Assembly: GCA_021810985.1 (NCBI GenBank)
Contig: JAJZQA010000009.1
Span: 1-18,546 of the forward strand
Reading direction: 5' to 3'
DNA: 18,546 bases
DNA from: Deltaproteobacteria bacterium
Lineage (GTDB): Bacteria; Desulfobacterota; Desulfuromonadia; Geobacterales; Geobacteraceae
Shown here piece after piece: positions 15,207 to 18,546 of this stretch. Under the pieces are notes generated by a model. That model ran no database searches and had not been told where the DNA came from. It was given only the letters and a program-made list of their open reading frames with translations. The translations under genes and the position numbers were made by a program. Within the stretch, counting starts at the first letter, position 1. Each line of letters begins with the position of its first letter.

Positions 15207-15719
15207 ATGCAAAAATTTGATGGTAAATCCGCCGACGTTATCGCGGAGAACATTGAACAATTGAAAACTCTTTTCCCCGAAGCGTTCACCGAGGAGAAGA
15301 TTGATTTTGAAGTCTTGAAGCAACTCCTTGGCGGGGTTATCGAGGAACGTGAGGAGAAATACGGCCTGAACTGGCACGGCAAGCGACGTGCTCGACAACT
15401 GGCGCTTACCCCGTCAACCGGTACGCTTCGCCCCTGTCCGGAAGAGAGTGTGGAGTGGGATACCACACAGAACCTGATGATTGAGGGTGATAACTTGGAG
15501 GTACTGAAGCTCCTGCAGAAGAGCTATGCCGGCAAGGTGAAGTTGATTTACATCGATCCGCCTTACAACACCGGCAAGGACTTTGTGTATCCGGACAATT
15601 TCCAGGACAACATCAAGAACTATCTGGAATTAACGGGACAGGTGGAAGGTGGCGCCAAGATCAGTAGTAATACCGAGGCCAGTGGGCGGTTTCATACGGA
15701 TTGGCTGAATATGATGTAA
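15207..15719 (+). pseudogene. mod: Type III methyltransferase subunit Mod, 5' fragment
   Basis: AGGAG at 15194-15198 precedes ATG 15207. The 170 codons match the N-terminus of type III beta-class adenine methyltransferases: the leader (EEREEKYGLNWHGKRRARQ), MIEGDNLEVLKLLQKSYAGK, and the catalytic motif IV DPPYNTGKDF. At TDWLNMM, where Mod normally continues with a Tyr-Pro segment, a TAA follows (15717-15719) and the sequence becomes Res. The target-recognition region and the SAM-binding FxGxG motif are missing (the family is ~550-650 aa), so it cannot methylate. The junction with res falls in or next to GAATATGATGTA (15707-15718), which reads sensibly in both genes. Confidence 0.88.
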
Positions 15720-17785
15720 CCGCCAGGGTGGAACTGGACGTGCAGCGTGGCGGACAGGTAAACCGTGTGGAAGTAAACGTGCAGGACGGCGATGACCTGG
15801 AATTGGTGACCAATCGGGCCATCTATTCAAATTGCAGCATCGGTGAGATCCGCTGTGCCAAGGGCCAGGAACTGGTGGAGGTTCGTGTCCCGGGTGGCGA
15901 GGAGTGGCTGAAGCTGGGGCAGGCCATCGGCGACGTTGACGAGGATGCGCTCAAACGGCAGATGATCCGGCGCACCATTAAGGAGCACCTGGACAAGGAA
16001 CTGCGGTTCAAGTCCCGTGGTCTCAAGGTACTCTCCCTGTTCTTCATCGACAGCGTCGAGCACTACCGGAAATACGACGCCGATGGCAACCAGGTGAAAG
16101 GAAAGTATGCGTTGATGTTCGAGGAAGAGTACCGCCGACTCATCAAACACCCTGACTATCAAACCCTCTTCAATGATGTGGATCTGGAGACAGAGGCCGC
16201 TGAGGTGCACAACGGCTATTTCTCTATCGACAAGAAGGGGGCCTGGACGGAGACCGCTGAAAACAACCAGGGGAGTCGGGACAACGCCGAACGCGCTTAC
16301 AACCTGATCATGAAGGAGAAGGAAAAGTTGTTGGGTTTCGAGACCAAGCTCAAGTTCATCTTTTCACACTCTGCCCTGCGCGAGGGGTGGGACAATCCCA
16401 ACGTCTTCCAGATTTGCACTCTGCGTGAGATCGGGACCGAGCGGGAGCGCCGCCAGACCATCGGTCGGGGTCTGCGTCTTTGCGTCAATCAGCAGGGTGA
16501 GCGGCTGCGGGGTTTTGACCTCAATACACTGACGGTCATAGCCACCGAGAGTTATCAGCAGTTTGCGGACAATCTGCAGAAGGAGATTGAAGATGATACC
16601 GGCATCCGTTTCGGCATCGTTGAAAAGCACCAGTTCGCGGCAATTCCGGTTACGGACCAGGCGGGTAAAGTGACGCCGCTGGGAGTGGAACAGTCCGAGG
16701 CGATCTGGAGTCATCTGAAACAGGCTGGTTTCGTGGACCACAAGGGCAAGGTTCAGGACAACCTCAGAAAAGCGCTCAAGGACGGGACCCTCACTCTGCC
16801 GGATGAGTTCAAGGCTCATTTGCCGCAAGTGAAGGAAGTCTTGCGCAAGTTGTCCGGTAGACTTGAAATCAAGAACGCCGATGAACGCACACCGGTTAAG
16901 ACCCGGCAGGCGGTATTGAACAGTGAAGAGTTCAAGGCACTCTGGAGCCGGATCAAGCACAAAACCACCTACCGGGTACACTTCGACAACGACGCATTGA
17001 TCACGAAATGCGCCGAGGCAATCAGAGAGTGCCCGCCAATAGCCAAGACCCGGCTGCAATGGCGCAAAGCCGAGCTTGCCATCGGCAAGGCAGGCATCGA
17101 TGCACAGGAGACCTCGGTTTCAGCCCCTATCACCATCGACGAGCATGACATCGAATTGCCGGATCTGCTGACGGATCTCCAGGACAAGACTCAGTTGACC
17201 CGGCGCAGCATTGTGCAGATTCTTACCGATAGCGGCCGGTTGAATGATTTCAAGCGGAATCCGCAGCAGTTCATTGAACTGACGTCGGAGACGATCAATC
17301 GGACCAAGCGCATGGTCCTGGTGGACGGTATACGCTACCAGCGCCTGGGGGATGAGCACTACTATGCTCAGGAGCTGTTCGAGCAGGAAGAGTTGACCGG
17401 GTATCTGAAAAATATGATCGCAACAGAGAAATCGGTATACGAACATGTGGTGTATGACTCCTCCGGTGTGGAGAAAACATTTGCCGAGCAGATGGAGAAA
17501 AACGAAGCGGTAAAGGTCTACGCTAAATTGCCGGGTTGGTTCAAAGTGCCGACACCGCTGGGCAGTTACAACCCAGACTGGGCGGTGTTGATCGAAAAAG
17601 ATGGCGTGGAGCGGTTGTATTTCGTTGTTGAAACAAAAAGCAGTCTCTTTACTGACGATCTGCGTGATAAGGAAAGCGCCAAGATCAAGTGCGGCGAAGC
17701 GCATTTCATGGCTTTAGCTGTTGGTGAGAATCCGGCGAAGTATATTAAGGCGCGGAATATTGATGATGTGATGGCGGAGTGTTGA
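15701..17785 (+). pseudogene. res: Type III restriction subunit Res, lacking N-terminal helicase motifs
   Basis: The open frame runs from TTG 15701, inside the mod fragment and without a ribosome site, for 694 codons. True Res sequence begins about YDVTARVELDVQ. Present are helicase motif V (FSHSALREGWDNPNVF, ~220-235), motif VI (RRQTIGRGLRLC, ~250-261) and the C-terminal PD-(D/E)XK nuclease with D626 in NPDWAV and E644/K646 in VVETKSS. The Walker A and DEAD-type motifs, roughly the first 250-300 residues of a ~950-1000-aa protein, are gone. ATP-dependent cleavage is therefore impossible. The remainder is open with no further stops, so the deletion is probably recent. It ends 7 bp before the cyclase-like gene. 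Confidence 0.88.
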
Positions 17786-17792
17786 TATAGAT

Positions 17793-18431
17793 ATGGTTAG
17801 GGACGCGATGACAACTGACAACAAGGTCGTTTTGTTTGCAGATCTCCTTGGATTTGCAGCTTTAACAGAATCATACCCTCTTGACGTTGATCGCTGCGGG
17901 GTAGGCAATGGACCAATTGCTGGCCAATTTGTTCATATATTTGATGAAATACTAAAAAAACCTAGCAATGATTTGGCTCACGCTTTCTCAGGATTTCATA
18001 GTTCACTTAGAGGAGTTCTTAGTATTGCGCGTATGAATCATCCATTTACAGCCATAACATTCTCTGATTCGGTTTTCGTTGCCACAACGCACGCTTATGA
18101 AGCTGCGAATATCGCTATTAATCTCCTCCACGCCGTTCTGCCTCAGAAAATCCCGATCCGAATAGGTATCGCTTACGGCACGTTTGCCGCACTCAGATTT
18201 AGATCTGATATCACTGCTGATAGTGGCGACCATGCTGCCCAATTCCTTGGAACTGCCATAGTGCGTGCTCATGCAGCCGAATCTTGCGGGGTTAAGGGGT
18301 TGCGAATTTTGCTTCACCCATCAGTTATGCCCCTGTTGGATGATATCCACCACAATCCCGTGCCCACAGAGGGACGATCTAATTCGATTCGATATCTTAC
18401 CTGTACTGAAAAAGAGCAGTTAAATATGTAG
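17793..18431 (+). CDS. Class III nucleotide-cyclase-like protein
   Basis: The 212-aa soluble protein shows the order of class III cyclase core elements: VVLFADLLGF with D17 (first metal Asp), TFSDSVF with D92 (second metal Asp), IRIGIAYGTF (120-131) and GTAIVRAHAAES (153-164). In the last element the Asn and Arg that usually orient ribose and stabilise the transition state read as V157 and A161. It is either a divergent cyclase or a binding-only relative. Cyclases of this size act in Pycsar anti-phage systems, but no adjacent effector is seen before the transposase at the window end. ATG 17793 and ATG 17808 (AGGGA at 17799-17803) are both possible starts. It is probably co-transcribed with res. 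AT content rises relative to res. Confidence 0.65.
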   Translation: MVRDAMTTDNKVVLFADLLGFAALTESYPLDVDRCGVGNGPIAGQFVHIFDEILKKPSNDLAHAFSGFHSSLRGVLSIARMNHPFTAITFSDSVFVATTHAYEAANIAINLLHAVLPQKIPIRIGIAYGTFAALRFRSDITADSGDHAAQFLGTAIVRAHAAESCGVKGLRILLHPSVMPLLDDIHHNPVPTEGRSNSIRYLTCTEKEQLNM

Positions 18432-18445
18432 CGCGCCCGGTACCC

Positions 18446-18546
18446 TGGACACAAGATAAGAGTCACGCAGCCATTTTGAGTTGATACTCCTCGAATGCCT
18501 GTCGTGGGCTTCTGAAACCGAGTTTTTCGACCAGCCACTGCTGGTT
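18446..18546 (-). mobile_element. Insertion sequence end with transposase C-terminus (cut by window edge)
   Basis: On the minus strand, 27 codons read NQQWLVEKLGFRSPRQAF and on to QLKMAA, with stop TGA at 18465-18463. This is typical of the C-terminal tail of DDE (rve-type) transposases, most likely IS3-family. TGGACAC at 18446-18452 could be the outer tip of the element, 14 bp after the cyclase stop, but the other end is outside the window, so the terminal repeat cannot be confirmed. Confidence 0.6.
18463..18546 (-). CDS. Transposase, last 27 residues (partial)
   Basis: The frame is open from the window edge to TGA 18465-18463. The WLVEKLGF-(R)SP pattern is the usual ending of integrase-core transposases. 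Family level is tentative because the catalytic DDE residues lie outside the window. Confidence 0.6.
   Translation of the reverse strand, partial: NQQWLVEKLGFRSPRQAFEEYQLKMAA

Noticed and set aside
15701..17785. Intact Res translated from TTG 15701
   Set aside because: The start lies inside mod sequence with no ribosome site, and helicase motifs I-III are absent, so it is a deletion remnant.
8021..17785. DISARM locus
   Set aside because: A SNF2 helicase and a PLD-like region are present, but there is no DUF1998 (DrmB), DrmA or DISARM-type methylase. The methylase is a type III Mod fragment.
14650..18431. A complete Pycsar system made of the membrane protein and the cyclase-like protein
   Set aside because: The membrane protein has no visible cyclic-nucleotide-binding domain and is separated from the cyclase by mod/res. 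Kept only as a speculative link.

Overview
The window looks like a chromosomal accessory region of a moderately GC-rich Gram-negative bacterium. The protein styles and the aldo-keto reductase/AraC and HipBA content would suit a Geobacter-like deltaproteobacterium, but no marker gene fixes the taxonomy, so this is tentative.

Left part (1-5.6 kb): a scarred oxidoreductase/hydrolase region. It holds the 3' part of an aldo-keto reductase (cut by the window edge), an internally deleted second aldo-keto reductase joined to a fragment of an alpha/beta hydrolase, a 5' fragment of a zinc alcohol dehydrogenase, an intact AraC-type regulator on the minus strand, an intact exported alpha/beta hydrolase, a metallo-beta-lactamase-fold gene lacking its N-terminus, and the first ~40 codons of a response regulator. 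Four copies of one 36-bp motif lie in this part. Three of them have a -10-like hexamer exactly 17 bp downstream and point at the ADH, hydrolase and MBL genes. This looks like a small AraC regulon that has since been damaged by deletions.

Middle (5.5-7.8 kb): a minus-strand hipBA toxin-antitoxin pair. Its probably near-leaderless promoter is framed by a perfect 13-bp inverted repeat. Two small overlapping plus-strand genes of unknown function follow.

Right part (7.8-18.4 kb): a plus-strand defence island. A good sigma-70 promoter, a 19-codon leader ORF and an intrinsic terminator precede a 1066-aa SNF2 helicase with a degenerate PLD-like N-terminus. Next come a DUF4062-HATPase (RecG-like) fusion with a C-terminal winged helix, an intergenic region with two similarly spaced triplets of related 11-bp repeats, and a DUF4391 protein. 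An AT-rich two-gene unit follows: an unrecognised 299-aa protein and a 157-aa multi-pass membrane protein. Then come the 5' end of a type III methyltransferase (mod) joined by deletion to the 3' two thirds of its restriction subunit (res), and a class III nucleotide-cyclase-like protein. The window ends in the 3' end of a transposase.

The type III R-M enzyme cannot work as written, because Mod lacks its SAM site and Res lacks its Walker A/DEAD motifs. The rest of the island is open. The best candidates for something undescribed are the 299-aa/membrane-protein pair, the cyclase-like gene and the paired 11-mer arrays. The number of clean gene-truncating junctions is unusually high for 18 kb, so assembly chimerism should be excluded.
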